DNA of 64,000 nucleotides from Streptomyces sp. NBC_01142 (GTDB taxonomy: Bacteria > Actinomycetota > Actinomycetes > Streptomycetales > Streptomycetaceae), in contig NZ_JAPEOR010000002.1 in the NCBI RefSeq assembly GCF_026341125.1, positions 372,001 to 436,000 on the forward strand. The letters are read 5' to 3'. A model generated the notes under the pieces. That model saw only the letters and a list, made by a program, of their open reading frames with translations. It was not told the origin of the DNA and made no database searches. Below, piece after piece: positions 24,862 through 32,826 of this stretch. The translations under genes and the position numbers were made by a program. Within the stretch, counting starts at the first letter, position 1; the number at the start of each line of letters is the position of its first letter.

Positions 24862-26078
24862 GCCGACGTCACCCCGGACGGCACGCATACGCGGGGGCGG
24901 ATGAGGTCCGCCTCGGCCGCGAACGCCTCGATCACCCGGTCCAGTTGTCCGACGCTGTGGGTGGCCATGAAGCTCGTACGCAGCCGGGGCGAGGCGGCGG
25001 GCGGGAGGACCGGGTTCACATAGACGCCCCGGTCGATGAGGCGGTGCCAGGCGGAGAGCGTCTCGAGGGCGCCGGCGGTCGGTATGGGGATGATCGGTGT
25101 GGTGCTCGCCCCGGTCTCCACTCCGGCTTCGGCGAGTCCGCGCCGTATGTATGCGGCGTTGGCCTGTACGGCGTCGACCAGTTGGGGCTCCTCGCGCAGG
25201 ATACGCAGCGCGGCCAGCGCGGAGGCCGTGTTGGCGGGGGTCATGGACGCGCTGAACATCAGGCTGCGGGCATGGTGTTTGAGGTAGTGGATCGCCTCCT
25301 CGCTGCCCGCGACGGCACCGCCGAGGGAGGCGAGGGACTTGCTGAAGGTGACCGTGATCAGGTCCACCTGGTCGGTGAGCCCGAAGTGGGCGGCGGTGCC
25401 GCGGCCGGAGGCGAGGACGCCGAGACCGTGTGCGTCGTCCAGTACCAGCCGTGCGCCGTACCTCCGGCACACGGCCACGATCGCGGGAAGGTCGCAGAGA
25501 TCGCCCTCCATGGAGTAGACGCCGTCGACGACGACCAGGCGGGGGGCGTCGTCGGGCAGCCCCTCCAGGGCCTGGGCGAGCGCGGTCGCGTCGTTGTGCG
25601 GGAACCAGCGCACCTTGGCGCCGCTGAGCCGGCATCCGTCGACGAGGGAGGCGTGCGCGTCCTTGTCGACCAGGACGTAGTCACGGGGCGTCAGCAGGGC
25701 GGCGATCACCCCGAGGTTGGTCTGGTATCCGGTCGTCATCACCAGCGCTGCGGGCTTGCCCAGGAAGCGGGCGAGTTCGTCCTCCAGCTGGAGGTGGAGA
25801 TCGATGTTGCCGTTGAGGAAGCGGGAGCCGGTGCAGGAACTCCCGTACACATCGAGTGCGTCGCGGGCCGCGGCCCGCACCCGGGGATCGGCGGTCAGGC
25901 CGAGGTAGTTGTTGGAGCCGCACATGATCAGTTCGCGGCCACCGCGCCGTACGGTCGCGCCCTCGTGGCCCTCGAGCGGCAGGAAGTAGGGATAGAGACC
26001 GCTCTCGATCAGTTCTGCCGCGACGGTGAAGGCCGCGAACCGTGAAAAGACATCCGTCTGCTCTGCTATCGCATTCAC
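24858..26078 (-). CDS. Alpha-oxoamine synthase (SPT/KBL/BioF/ALAS family), PLP-dependent
   Basis: A 406-residue fold-type I PLP enzyme that condenses an amino acid with an acyl-CoA to give an alpha-amino ketone with loss of CO2. Signatures are GSNNYLGL, SCTGSRFLNGNIDLHLQLE, DAHAS (His142 stacks on PLP), DDAHGLGV (Asp215/His217) and the Schiff-base lysine Lys247 in VTFSKSLASLGG. The length and motifs resemble serine palmitoyltransferase and CqsA more than BioF; there are no biotin or heme genes nearby. The GTG at 26078 has AAGGGG 8 bases upstream; an upstream in-frame ATG lacks a site. It is the first gene of the seven-gene leftward operon and likely sets the scaffold. Confidence 0.92.
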   Translation of the reverse strand: MNAIAEQTDVFSRFAAFTVAAELIESGLYPYFLPLEGHEGATVRRGGRELIMCGSNNYLGLTADPRVRAAARDALDVYGSSCTGSRFLNGNIDLHLQLEDELARFLGKPAALVMTTGYQTNLGVIAALLTPRDYVLVDKDAHASLVDGCRLSGAKVRWFPHNDATALAQALEGLPDDAPRLVVVDGVYSMEGDLCDLPAIVAVCRRYGARLVLDDAHGLGVLASGRGTAAHFGLTDQVDLITVTFSKSLASLGGAVAGSEEAIHYLKHHARSLMFSASMTPANTASALAALRILREEPQLVDAVQANAAYIRRGLAEAGVETGASTTPIIPIPTAGALETLSAWHRLIDRGVYVNPVLPPAASPRLRTSFMATHSVGQLDRVIEAFAAEADLIRPRVCVPSGVTSA

Positions 26079-26116
26079 GAAGAATTCCCCTTGCAGCTGG
26101 AATGCGCGCGCGACTG

Positions 26117-26157
26117 GTCCGGCCATGACCCACGGCCGGACTTTTCCCGCGCGGGAA
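26117..26157 (-). promoter_or_regulatory. Two palindromes in the leader of the oxoamine synthase operon
   Basis: A perfect palindrome TTCCCGCGCGGGAA (26144-26157) and a stem GTCCGGCC/GGCCGGAC (26117-26124 with 26134-26141, 9-base loop) lie 39-79 bp upstream of the GTG. Either could be an operator or an RNA leader structure. On the opposite strand the stem is followed by TTTT and could stop antisense transcription. Confidence 0.5.
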
Positions 26158-26664
26158 GGAGCGATTCACGCAGCATGAATACAGCACCTGGCATTACCGC
26201 TGACCATGCGGGCAGGAATGGCCGCACACATGAGGCGGGTGAAGGTGATCACGTGAACCGAAAGGGAACCCACATCACAGGATGATGATGGATTCAAGGT
26301 CGCCGTTGACCTGGGCAGGCCTGTCCGCAGGTCGTTGGCGACCGCTCCGGTACAGGGCTGCAAGAAGCACCCGGGGGCGGGCCGAGGGGCGCGTTACGGC
26401 ACTCCCTGCGGCCCGCCGAAAGTCGGGTGCGGAATCTAAGTTCTCGGTTTCTTCGCCATTCAAGTCCCCCGATCGACAAGCCGTGGAACCGCCTCAAGGG
26501 CAGTAACTAATTCAGCGAATGGACCGTAACCATATCCGGCCATTCATGTCAACCAACTCTTGACAGCGCCCCGCCAATCCACCTGGATTTAACAATTCCG
26601 CTTTCCGTGAGTGCGCCCCCGCGCCGGTCGAACACGCCGTCCGTACAAGATGCTACGCTGCATT
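26158..26664. other. About 500-bp divergent intergenic region, lower G+C, no gene seen
   Basis: The region between the leftward biosynthetic operon and the rightward TetR gene is visibly richer in A/T than its surroundings, and no frame has coding character. It must carry promoters for both units. A consensus -35 (TTGACA, 26560-26565) has only a weak -10 candidate. TTCAAGTCCCCC at 26459-26470 equals 12 bases of the tRNA-Leu att repeat (see findings). Confidence 0.5.
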
Positions 26665-26682
26665 CGACCGTCCAGACGGTCG
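26665..26682. promoter_or_regulatory. TetR operator: CGACCGTC-CA-GACGGTCG
   Basis: An 8+2+8 perfect inverted repeat 27 bp upstream of the TetR start, directly after a possible -10 (TACGCT, 26654-26659). Position and symmetry fit autoregulation by the TetR protein encoded next, as in QacR-type efflux systems. Confidence 0.7.
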
Positions 26683-26709
26683 GTCCTGTGAAGCGGTACC
26701 GGAAGACGG

Positions 26710-27258
26710 GTGGGACAGGTGCGCGATCGGCTCCTCGACGCGGTGGAACGGCTCCTGGTGAAGGGCGGCGTGGACGCCGTCCGGCTGGACGCCGTGGCAT
26801 CGGAGGCCGGGGTGAGCAAGGGCGGCCTGCTCCATCACTTCCCCAGCAAACGCGCCCTGGTGGAGGGCGTGGTCCAGCGCCTGGTCGAGCGGTTCGAGGC
26901 GGTCCTGCCCGGACCGGACGCGCCGGCCGGCTCGTACACCATGGCCTGGCTCGACGCCTCTGTCCCGCCGGAGTCCCCCGAGGACGGTGACGACCCTCGC
27001 AACGAGGTGCCGGTCGCCCTGCTCGCGGCAGCCGGCGGTCCCGAGGTGCTCGATGTGCTCCAGCGCCACTACCGCACATGGCAGGAGCGCCTCGACGCGG
27101 ACGGGCTGCCGCCCGGCGTCAGCTCTCTGGTCCGGATGGCGGTCGACGGCTGGTGGACGGCGCGCCTGCTCGGGCTCGCCGCACCCCGGGGCGACGCCCA
27201 TGTGCAGCTGCGCCGGCTGGTGAGTGAACTCATCGACCAGGAACGGGAGTCGAGCTGA
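26710..27258 (+). CDS. TetR-family regulator of the adjacent SMR pump
   Basis: A 182-residue repressor. The helix-turn-helix spans about residues 3-48 (LLDAVERLLVKGGVDAVRLD, ASEAGVSKGGLLHHFPSKRA). The C-terminal ligand domain contains a tryptophan-rich stretch (DGWWTARLL). The GTG at 26710 is used; a second GTG three codons on is possible. Its stop overlaps the start of the SMR gene by one base, and a perfect palindrome stands upstream, so it probably controls its own operon and releases on binding a cationic drug or metabolite. Confidence 0.92.
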   Translation: MGQVRDRLLDAVERLLVKGGVDAVRLDAVASEAGVSKGGLLHHFPSKRALVEGVVQRLVERFEAVLPGPDAPAGSYTMAWLDASVPPESPEDGDDPRNEVPVALLAAAGGPEVLDVLQRHYRTWQERLDADGLPPGVSSLVRMAVDGWWTARLLGLAAPRGDAHVQLRRLVSELIDQERESS

Positions 27259-27584
27259 TGGGCATCGTCCTGGTCGCGGGCGCGATCCTCTCGGAGGTGA
27301 TCGCCACCCTGGCGCTGCGGGCCTCGCACGGACTGAGCCGCCTCGGCCCGACCGCCCTGGTGGTCATCGGCTACGGGACGGCGTTCGTCCTGCTCGCGCA
27401 GGCGCTCAAGACCCTGAACGTCGGCCCGGTGTATGCCGTGTGGTCGGGAGTGGGGACGGTCGGCGCCTTCCTCGGCGGAGTCCTCCTGTTCGACGAACCG
27501 GTACGGGCGGCGACGGTCGTGGGTATCGCCCTCGTCGTCCTCGGTGTCGCCGTGATGTATCTGGGCGGCGGAATGGAGCACTGA
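27258..27584 (+). CDS. Small multidrug resistance (SMR/EmrE-type) exporter
   Basis: A 108-residue inner-membrane protein with four helices. It starts MGIVLVAGAILSEVIATLAL, including the membrane-embedded Glu14-equivalent (SEVIAT) that couples protons to drug export. The conserved block GPVYAVWSGVGTVGAFLGG near residues 55-73 and LFDEP follow. SMR proteins act as antiparallel dimers exporting quaternary or guanidinium cations. It is coupled to the TetR gene upstream (TGATG) and to the DUF5360 gene downstream (TGATG). Confidence 0.95.
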   Translation: MGIVLVAGAILSEVIATLALRASHGLSRLGPTALVVIGYGTAFVLLAQALKTLNVGPVYAVWSGVGTVGAFLGGVLLFDEPVRAATVVGIALVVLGVAVMYLGGGMEH

Positions 27585-28093
27585 TGAAGAGCCGTGTCCC
27601 GACGCAGCGTGGCTTCCGGCTGGTCAAGGCGGCGATGCTGGCGACCGACGTCACCTTCCTCCTCTACTGGACGGCCTCGCTCCTCGTCCTCATTCCGCCC
27701 GCGTACGCGTACAAGGACTACGACGACCCGGTGATGAGTGACTGGAACTACTCGTTCCTGCCGCTGGACGTGGCCGCCAGCGCGACCGGGCTCGCCGCGC
27801 TTGTCCTCGTGCGCGGGCGCTGCACGCGCCGGCTTGCCCGTCACCGTCCCCTCTGGCGGCCGCTGATGCTCATCTCCCTGACGCTGACCAGCACCGCAGG
27901 ACTGCAGGCGGTCGTCTTCTGGGCGCTGCGCGGTGACTGGTCCCCGACCTGGTGGATTCCCAACCTTTTCCTGCTGCTGTTCCCCCTCCCCTCGATCGCG
28001 CTGCTGCTCCGGCACGATGTCGGCCCCGGGACCGGGGGCGGGGCCGGGGTTCCGCAGACCTCCGACGCGGTGCGCATACAGTCAGGTCGGTGA
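27584..28093 (+). CDS. DUF5360 family membrane protein
   Basis: A 169-residue protein with four likely membrane helices (TFLLYWTASLLVLIPPAYAY, FLPLDVAASATGLAALVLV, MLISLTLTSTAGLQAVVFWA, WIPNLFLLLFPLPSIALLL), matching a small actinobacterial family of unknown function. The motif YDDPVMSDWNYSF between TM1 and TM2 is typical. It starts on the last base of the SMR stop and ends overlapping the pseudouridine synthase start (GTGA), so the TetR-SMR-DUF5360 unit may read into the RNA-modification gene. Confidence 0.8.
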   Translation: MKSRVPTQRGFRLVKAAMLATDVTFLLYWTASLLVLIPPAYAYKDYDDPVMSDWNYSFLPLDVAASATGLAALVLVRGRCTRRLARHRPLWRPLMLISLTLTSTAGLQAVVFWALRGDWSPTWWIPNLFLLLFPLPSIALLLRHDVGPGTGGGAGVPQTSDAVRIQSGR

Positions 28094-29034
28094 GACGCAG
28101 ACACAAAGCCCCGCCCGCGCCGCTCCCCCAGCGCGACGGGATCGACCCGGTGCGGCTGCGGCTGCCCGCCGACCCGGACGGCGCCTGGGCGACGGTGGGC
28201 GACCATGTCGCCGCGCGGTACGCCGATGCGATCGGGACCGAGCAGGTCGACGCCATGTTCCGGGAGGGGCGCATTGTCGGCGCGAACGGGCCGGTCGGCG
28301 CCGACGAGCCGTACGCCGAAGGGCGCTACCTCTGGTTCCACCGGGACTTCGCCCCCGAGGCACCGGTCCCCTTCGAGGTGCGGATCGTGTACCGGGACGA
28401 GCGCGTGGTGATCGCCGACAAGCCGCACTTCCTGGCCACCACTCCGCGCGGCGGGCACATCACCGAGACGGCGCTGGCCCGGCTGCGTCGCGATCTTGCG
28501 CTGCCTCAGCTGCAGCCCGCACACCGGCTCGACCGGCTGACGGCCGGGCTCACGCTCTTCGTCGTACGGCCCGGGGACCGGGGCGCCTATCAGTCGCTGT
28601 TCCAGGAGCGGCAGGTGCGCAAGGAGTACGAGGCGGTGGCCCCGTACGACCCGGCGGTGGCGCTGCCCCGCACCGTACGCAGCCGGATCGTGAAGGAGCG
28701 CGGGGTGCTGGCCGCCCGCGAGGAGCCGGGCGAACCGAACAGCGAGAGCCGGATCGAGCTGCTGGAGCACCGCGCCGGGCTCGGCCGGTACCGGCTGCTG
28801 CCGGCCACCGGCCGCACCCATCAGCTGCGGGTCCATATGAACAGCCTGGGGCTGCCGATCCTGGACGACCCGCTCTATCCTCTCGTCCGGGAGCCGGAGC
28901 CCGACGACTTCTCCCGTCCGCTTCAACTCCTGGCGAAGGTACTGGAGTTCACCGATCCGGTGACAGGAGAGCCGTTCCGCTTCGAGAGCCGGCTGCGGCT
29001 GGCCCGGTGGTCCCGTCCCACGGCAGGCCACTAA
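28090..29034 (+). CDS. RluA-family 23S rRNA/tRNA pseudouridine synthase
   Basis: A 314-residue enzyme converting uridine to pseudouridine. The catalytic aspartate is in AHRLDRLTAGLTLFV, and YEAVAPYDP, GRTHQLRVHM and LGLPILDDPLYP are the other family motifs. The N-terminal 90 residues form an S4-like or specificity region (EQVDAMFREGRIVGANG). The target base cannot be assigned. The GTG at 28090 overlaps the preceding stop. It is convergent with the MBL hydrolase gene, sharing 4 bp. Confidence 0.93.
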   Translation: MRRRHKAPPAPLPQRDGIDPVRLRLPADPDGAWATVGDHVAARYADAIGTEQVDAMFREGRIVGANGPVGADEPYAEGRYLWFHRDFAPEAPVPFEVRIVYRDERVVIADKPHFLATTPRGGHITETALARLRRDLALPQLQPAHRLDRLTAGLTLFVVRPGDRGAYQSLFQERQVRKEYEAVAPYDPAVALPRTVRSRIVKERGVLAAREEPGEPNSESRIELLEHRAGLGRYRLLPATGRTHQLRVHMNSLGLPILDDPLYPLVREPEPDDFSRPLQLLAKVLEFTDPVTGEPFRFESRLRLARWSRPTAGH

Positions 29035-29666
29035 GGGGAGGCAATCCACTCCTCCAGGTGGGGCGCCTCGTCGCCGATGACGGTCGAGTCGCCGTGACCC
29101 GTACGCACGACTGTCTGCGGCGGCAGCGTGAACAGCCGGTCCCGGATCGAGTCGATGATCGTCGGGAAGTGCGAGAAGGACCGGCCGGTGGCGCCCGGGC
29201 CGCCCTGGAAGAGGGTGTCGCCGGTGAAGACCGTCGACAGCTCGGGGGCGTACAGACAGACGGCGCCCGGGGCATGGCCCGGGGTGTGCAGCACGGTGAG
29301 CGTCACGCCGCCGGCGGTGAGGGTCTGACCGTCGGCCAGTGCGCCGTCGGGGGCGCGGTCGGGGTGCGTCTGCTTCCACAGCGGCAGATCGTCGGGATGA
29401 AGCAGGATGGGCGCGCCGGTGGCGTCGGCGAGCGCGGGGGCGGCATCGATGTGGTCGTTGTGCGCGTGGGTGCAGACGATGGCGCGCAGCGTACGGCCGT
29501 CGAGCGCATCGAGGATGGCGGGGGCGTCGTGAGCGGCGTCGATGACGATCGCCTCCCGCTCGTCTCCGACGATCCAGACGTTGTTGTCGACGTCCCAGGT
29601 GCCGCCGTCGAGGGAGAAGGTGCCGGAGGTGACCAGATGGTCGATCCCGCTGTTCGGGGGGTTCAT
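29031..29666 (-). CDS. MBL-fold hydrolase, probable S-formylmycothiol hydrolase partner
   Basis: A 211-residue metallo-beta-lactamase-fold, glyoxalase II-like protein. Metal ligands are THAHNDH, HTPGHAPG, FTGDTLFQGG and the late RTGHGDST. Its ATG overlaps the stop of the mycothiol-dependent dehydrogenase gene (TGATG). In actinobacteria this pair works together: the dehydrogenase makes S-formylmycothiol and the MBL protein is thought to hydrolyse it to formate and mycothiol. The pairing supports this role strongly, but the hydrolase activity here is inferred. Confidence 0.9.
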   Translation of the reverse strand: MNPPNSGIDHLVTSGTFSLDGGTWDVDNNVWIVGDEREAIVIDAAHDAPAILDALDGRTLRAIVCTHAHNDHIDAAPALADATGAPILLHPDDLPLWKQTHPDRAPDGALADGQTLTAGGVTLTVLHTPGHAPGAVCLYAPELSTVFTGDTLFQGGPGATGRSFSHFPTIIDSIRDRLFTLPPQTVVRTGHGDSTVIGDEAPHLEEWIASP

Positions 29667-30751
29667 CAGAACTCCACCACCGAACGCAGTACGTCGCCCT
29701 CGTGCATCCGGGCGAAGGCCTTCTCCACGTCGCCGAGTCCGATGGTCTCGGTGACGAACGCACTGAGGTCGATACGGCCCTGCTGGTGCAGATCGATGAG
29801 CATCGGGAAGTCGCGGGAGGGCAGACAGTCGCCGTACCAGGACGACTTGAGGGCACCGCCGCGGCCGAAGACATCCAGGAGCGGCAGCTCCAGCTTCATC
29901 TCGGGCGTGGGCACGCCGACGAGGACGACCGTGCCGGCCAGGTCGCGGGCGTAGAAGGCCTGCCGGTACGTCTCCGGGTGGCCTACGGCCTCGATGACGA
30001 CATCCGCGCCGAAGCCACCGGTGAGCTCGCGGATCGCCTCGACGGGGTCGGTGGAGCGGGAGTTCACGGTATGGGTGGCGCCCATCTTCTTCGCCGTCTC
30101 GAGCTTGCGGTCGTCGATGTCGACGGCGATGATCCGGGCCGCGCCGGCCAGGCGCGCGCCGACGACTGCCGCGTCGCCCACGCCTCCGCAGCCGATGACG
30201 GCGACACTGTCGCCGCGGCCGACCTGGCCGGTGTTGATGGCGGCGCCGATGCCGGCCATCACGCCGCAGCCGAGCAGGCCCGCGACTGCCGGGGAGACGG
30301 CGGGATCGACCTTGGTGCACTGGCCGGCCGCGACCAGGGTCTTCTCGGCGAAGGCCCCGATGCCGAGCGCCGGGGAAAGCTCCGTCCCCCCGGTCAGCGT
30401 CATCTTCTGCTTCGCGTTGTGGGTGTCGAAGCAGTACTGCGGACGGCCGCGCAGACACGCCCGGCAACTTCCGCACACCGCACGCCAGTTGAGTACGACA
30501 AAATCTCCGGGCGCGACATTCGTGACGCCGTCGCCGACCGACTCCACCACGCCTGCGGCCTCATGGCCGAGGAGGAAGGGGAAGTCGTCGTTGATCGCGC
30601 CCTGCTTGTAGTGCAGATCGGTGTGACAGACCCCGCAGGCCTGCACCTTCACCACGGCCTCACCCGGGCCGGGATCGGGGATGATGATCGTCTCGACTCG
30701 TACCGGCTCGTTCTTCCCCGGCGCGACCACGCCTTGCACCTGCTGCGACAT
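29666..30751 (-). CDS. mscR: S-(hydroxymethyl)mycothiol dehydrogenase (MscR/AdhE2 type)
   Basis: A 361-residue zinc alcohol dehydrogenase that oxidises the formaldehyde-mycothiol adduct with NAD, also linked to nitrosomycothiol reduction. Catalytic zinc ligands lie in ACGVCHTDL and GHEAAGVV; the structural zinc Cys set is [15 protein letters not shown]. The NAD fold carries [12 protein letters not shown], and [19 protein letters not shown] ends in the NAD-selecting Asp. The sequence follows the mycothiol-specific subgroup ([32 protein letters not shown]). Upstream of its start is about 250 bp of mostly noncoding sequence ending at the permease terminator. It complements mshC at the left of the window. 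Confidence 0.93.
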   Translation of the reverse strand: MSQQVQGVVAPGKNEPVRVETIIIPDPGPGEAVVKVQACGVCHTDLHYKQGAINDDFPFLLGHEAAGVVESVGDGVTNVAPGDFVVLNWRAVCGSCRACLRGRPQYCFDTHNAKQKMTLTGGTELSPALGIGAFAEKTLVAAGQCTKVDPAVSPAVAGLLGCGVMAGIGAAINTGQVGRGDSVAVIGCGGVGDAAVVGARLAGAARIIAVDIDDRKLETAKKMGATHTVNSRSTDPVEAIRELTGGFGADVVIEAVGHPETYRQAFYARDLAGTVVLVGVPTPEMKLELPLLDVFGRGGALKSSWYGDCLPSRDFPMLIDLHQQGRIDLSAFVTETIGLGDVEKAFARMHEGDVLRSVVEF

Positions 30752-30914
30752 CGCAGAACCTGCCCTTCCTCGTACATGAAGTCGACCACCACTATGGCCT
30801 GTCACGGCGGCGCCCCGCGATGGCGGGTTTGTACGCCACTCGCTGGGCGCAGCCGCGCCGGCCAGAGCCGTGACCGCCGTGACCGCCGTGACCGAGGCTG
30901 GGCGGGGTGACGGC

Positions 30915-30950
30915 AGCGGCCCCCGCGGGATTTCTCCCGCGGGGGCCGCT
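30915..30950. terminator. 15-bp perfect stem downstream of the permease
   Basis: AGCGGCCCCCGCGGG (30915-30929) pairs with 30936-30950 over a 6-base loop, 52 bp after the permease stop codon. It also insulates the mscR promoter region. Confidence 0.85.
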
Positions 30951-31001
30951 GTCGTCATCAGGATTCCGGCAAGGAATCAGGCAAGGAAACCCGGCAACGT
31001 A

Positions 31002-32462
31002 TCAGGCGTCCTGGCGCTCCGCGGCGATCTCGCTCACCCGGCGGCGGACGGTGAACCAGCCGATGACCAGCGCCGCCGCGATCAGCGGCAGACACATCAC
31101 GGTCGTACGGCCCACGCCGCCGCCCCACCACATCAGGACCACCACGCTGGCGAGGAAGACCAGCGTGACGATCTGGGTGTACGGCGCCCAGGGCAGCCGG
31201 TAGGAGGGGCGGGTGACCCGCCCGTCCTGCGAGCGGTGCCAGAACAGCAGCGAGCAGAGCATGATCATGCCCCAGGTGCCGAGGATGCCGATCGAGGCGA
31301 AGTTGAGGACGATCTCGAAGGCCTCGCCGGGCATCAGGAAGTTGAGCCCGACGCCGATCACACCGAAGCCGGCGGTCAGCAGGATGCCGCCGTAGGGCAC
31401 CTGGCCCTTGTTCATCTTGCCGGTGAACTTGGGTGCGGAGCCCGAGAGCGCCATGGAGCGCAGGATGCGTCCGGTGGAGTACAGGCCGGAGTTGAGGCTG
31501 GAGAGCGCAGCGGTCAGCACCACGAGGTTCATCACGCCGGCCGTGCCCGGGATACCGAGCTTCTCCATCACGGTGACGAAGGGGCTCTGATCGCCGGAGT
31601 ACGCCGTGTACGGAAGGATCAGCGCGAGCAGCACGACCGAGCCGACGTAGAACAGACCCACGCGCCACATGATCGAGTTGATCGCCTTGGGCATGATCTT
31701 CTCGGGGTTCTCGGTCTCACCGGCGGCGACGCCGCACAGCTCGACGGAGGCGTACGCGAAGACGACGCCCTGGATCACCAGCAGCATCGGCAGCATGCCC
31801 ACCGGGAAGATGCCGCCGTTGTCGGTGATGGTGGAGAAGCCGGGGGTGTGACCGTCGACCGGGGTCTGCGTGACCACCAGGTAGATGCCGACCAGCATGA
31901 AGGCGACCAGCGCGGCGACCTTGACGATCGCGAACCAGAACTCCATCTCGCCGAAGTACTTCACCGAGATGAGGTTGGCGGTCAGGACGACCGCGAGGGC
32001 GATCAGCGCGAGGATCCACTGCGGGATGTCGCTGAACATGGCCCAGAAGTGGGCGTAGACGGCTGCCGCGGTGATGTCGGCGATCGCGGTGGTCGACCAG
32101 TTGAGGAAGTAGAGCCAGCCGGCCGCGAAGGCGCCCTTCTCGCCCATGAACTCACGGGCGTACGAGACGAAGGCACCGGAGGACGGGCGGTACAGGACCA
32201 GCTCGCCGAGCGCGCGGACGACGAAGAAGGCGAAGACACCGCAGACCGCGTAGGCGACGGCGAGGGAGGGGCCCGCGCCGGCCATCCGGCCGCCCGCGCC
32301 GAGGAACAGGCCGGTGCCTATCGCGCCGCCGATCGCGATCATGTTGATGTGGCGGGACTTGAGGTCCTTGCTGTAACCGGCGTCGCCGGCGTCCACGTGG
32401 GGGGAGCTCTTCGCCGGTGCCCCGGCGGCGAGCGTTTCGGCCGCAGTGGTGCGGTCACTCAT
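31002..32462 (-). CDS. Amino-acid permease (APC superfamily, AnsP/GABA-permease group)
   Basis: A 486-residue transporter with 12 predicted membrane helices. The APC entry signature SRHINMIAIGGAIGTGLFLGA lies at residues about 37-57, followed by RALGELVLYRPSSGAFVSY, ISVKYFGEMEFWFAIVKV and ETENPEKIMPKAINS, all typical of the L-asparagine/aromatic/GABA permease group. Substrate specificity within the group is not certain; asparagine or a neutral amino acid is likely. The ATG at 32462 starts MSDRTTAAE. It is transcribed alone: a terminator follows and 364 bp without genes precede it. Confidence 0.93.
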   Translation of the reverse strand: MSDRTTAAETLAAGAPAKSSPHVDAGDAGYSKDLKSRHINMIAIGGAIGTGLFLGAGGRMAGAGPSLAVAYAVCGVFAFFVVRALGELVLYRPSSGAFVSYAREFMGEKGAFAAGWLYFLNWSTTAIADITAAAVYAHFWAMFSDIPQWILALIALAVVLTANLISVKYFGEMEFWFAIVKVAALVAFMLVGIYLVVTQTPVDGHTPGFSTITDNGGIFPVGMLPMLLVIQGVVFAYASVELCGVAAGETENPEKIMPKAINSIMWRVGLFYVGSVVLLALILPYTAYSGDQSPFVTVMEKLGIPGTAGVMNLVVLTAALSSLNSGLYSTGRILRSMALSGSAPKFTGKMNKGQVPYGGILLTAGFGVIGVGLNFLMPGEAFEIVLNFASIGILGTWGMIMLCSLLFWHRSQDGRVTRPSYRLPWAPYTQIVTLVFLASVVVLMWWGGGVGRTTVMCLPLIAAALVIGWFTVRRRVSEIAAERQDA

Positions 32463-32826
32463 GGAGGGGTTCGCCTTCGTGAGGGGAGGATGGGCGGTCC
32501 CGGCCTTAGCCGGTGAGGGGGTGGTCACCGTGGCATGGCCCGACGGCACATATTCAGGCAACCCTGGGATTTTGGCAGTGGCCCACGTCACGCAGCGATA
32601 GATCTGAGGTGTTTCAGAGGTTACGGTGCAGTAAAGCAAGGGTGCCGAGTCCTCAGGCGCCCGGGGGTACCGGAGGGGGACCGACCTGCCGGAGCGGACA
32701 GTTCGGGAGGTGTCGGATATCTCACCGCGAGGGGTGCCGGAGGTGCGGACGCCGGAGGGCTGAAGGCTCAGGGGACGCGGTGGGGGAGGCTCAGGGGCGC
32801 GCGAACGCCGGAGGGCCGGACACTCA
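32463..32826. other. Intergenic region between the permease and the IS5 element
   Basis: The half next to the permease is ordinary, with alternating G+C, and must contain its promoter. The half next to the IS is a purine-rich array with recurring GGAGGCTCAGGGGCGCG and GCCGGAGGGCCGGACACTCAG words that continue on the other side of the IS. No frame with coding character was found. Confidence 0.5.

Noticed and set aside
26560..26589. TTGACA at 26560-26565 as a -35 box for the TetR gene
   Set aside because: The best -10 at the right distance is TGGATT, lacking the TAnnnT pattern, and it is 120 bp from the start codon; kept only as a remark.
29702..30910. Long plus-strand ORF (402 codons) opposite mscR
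   Set aside because: Shadow of a high G+C gene; the minus strand has all zinc and NAD motifs of the dehydrogenase.
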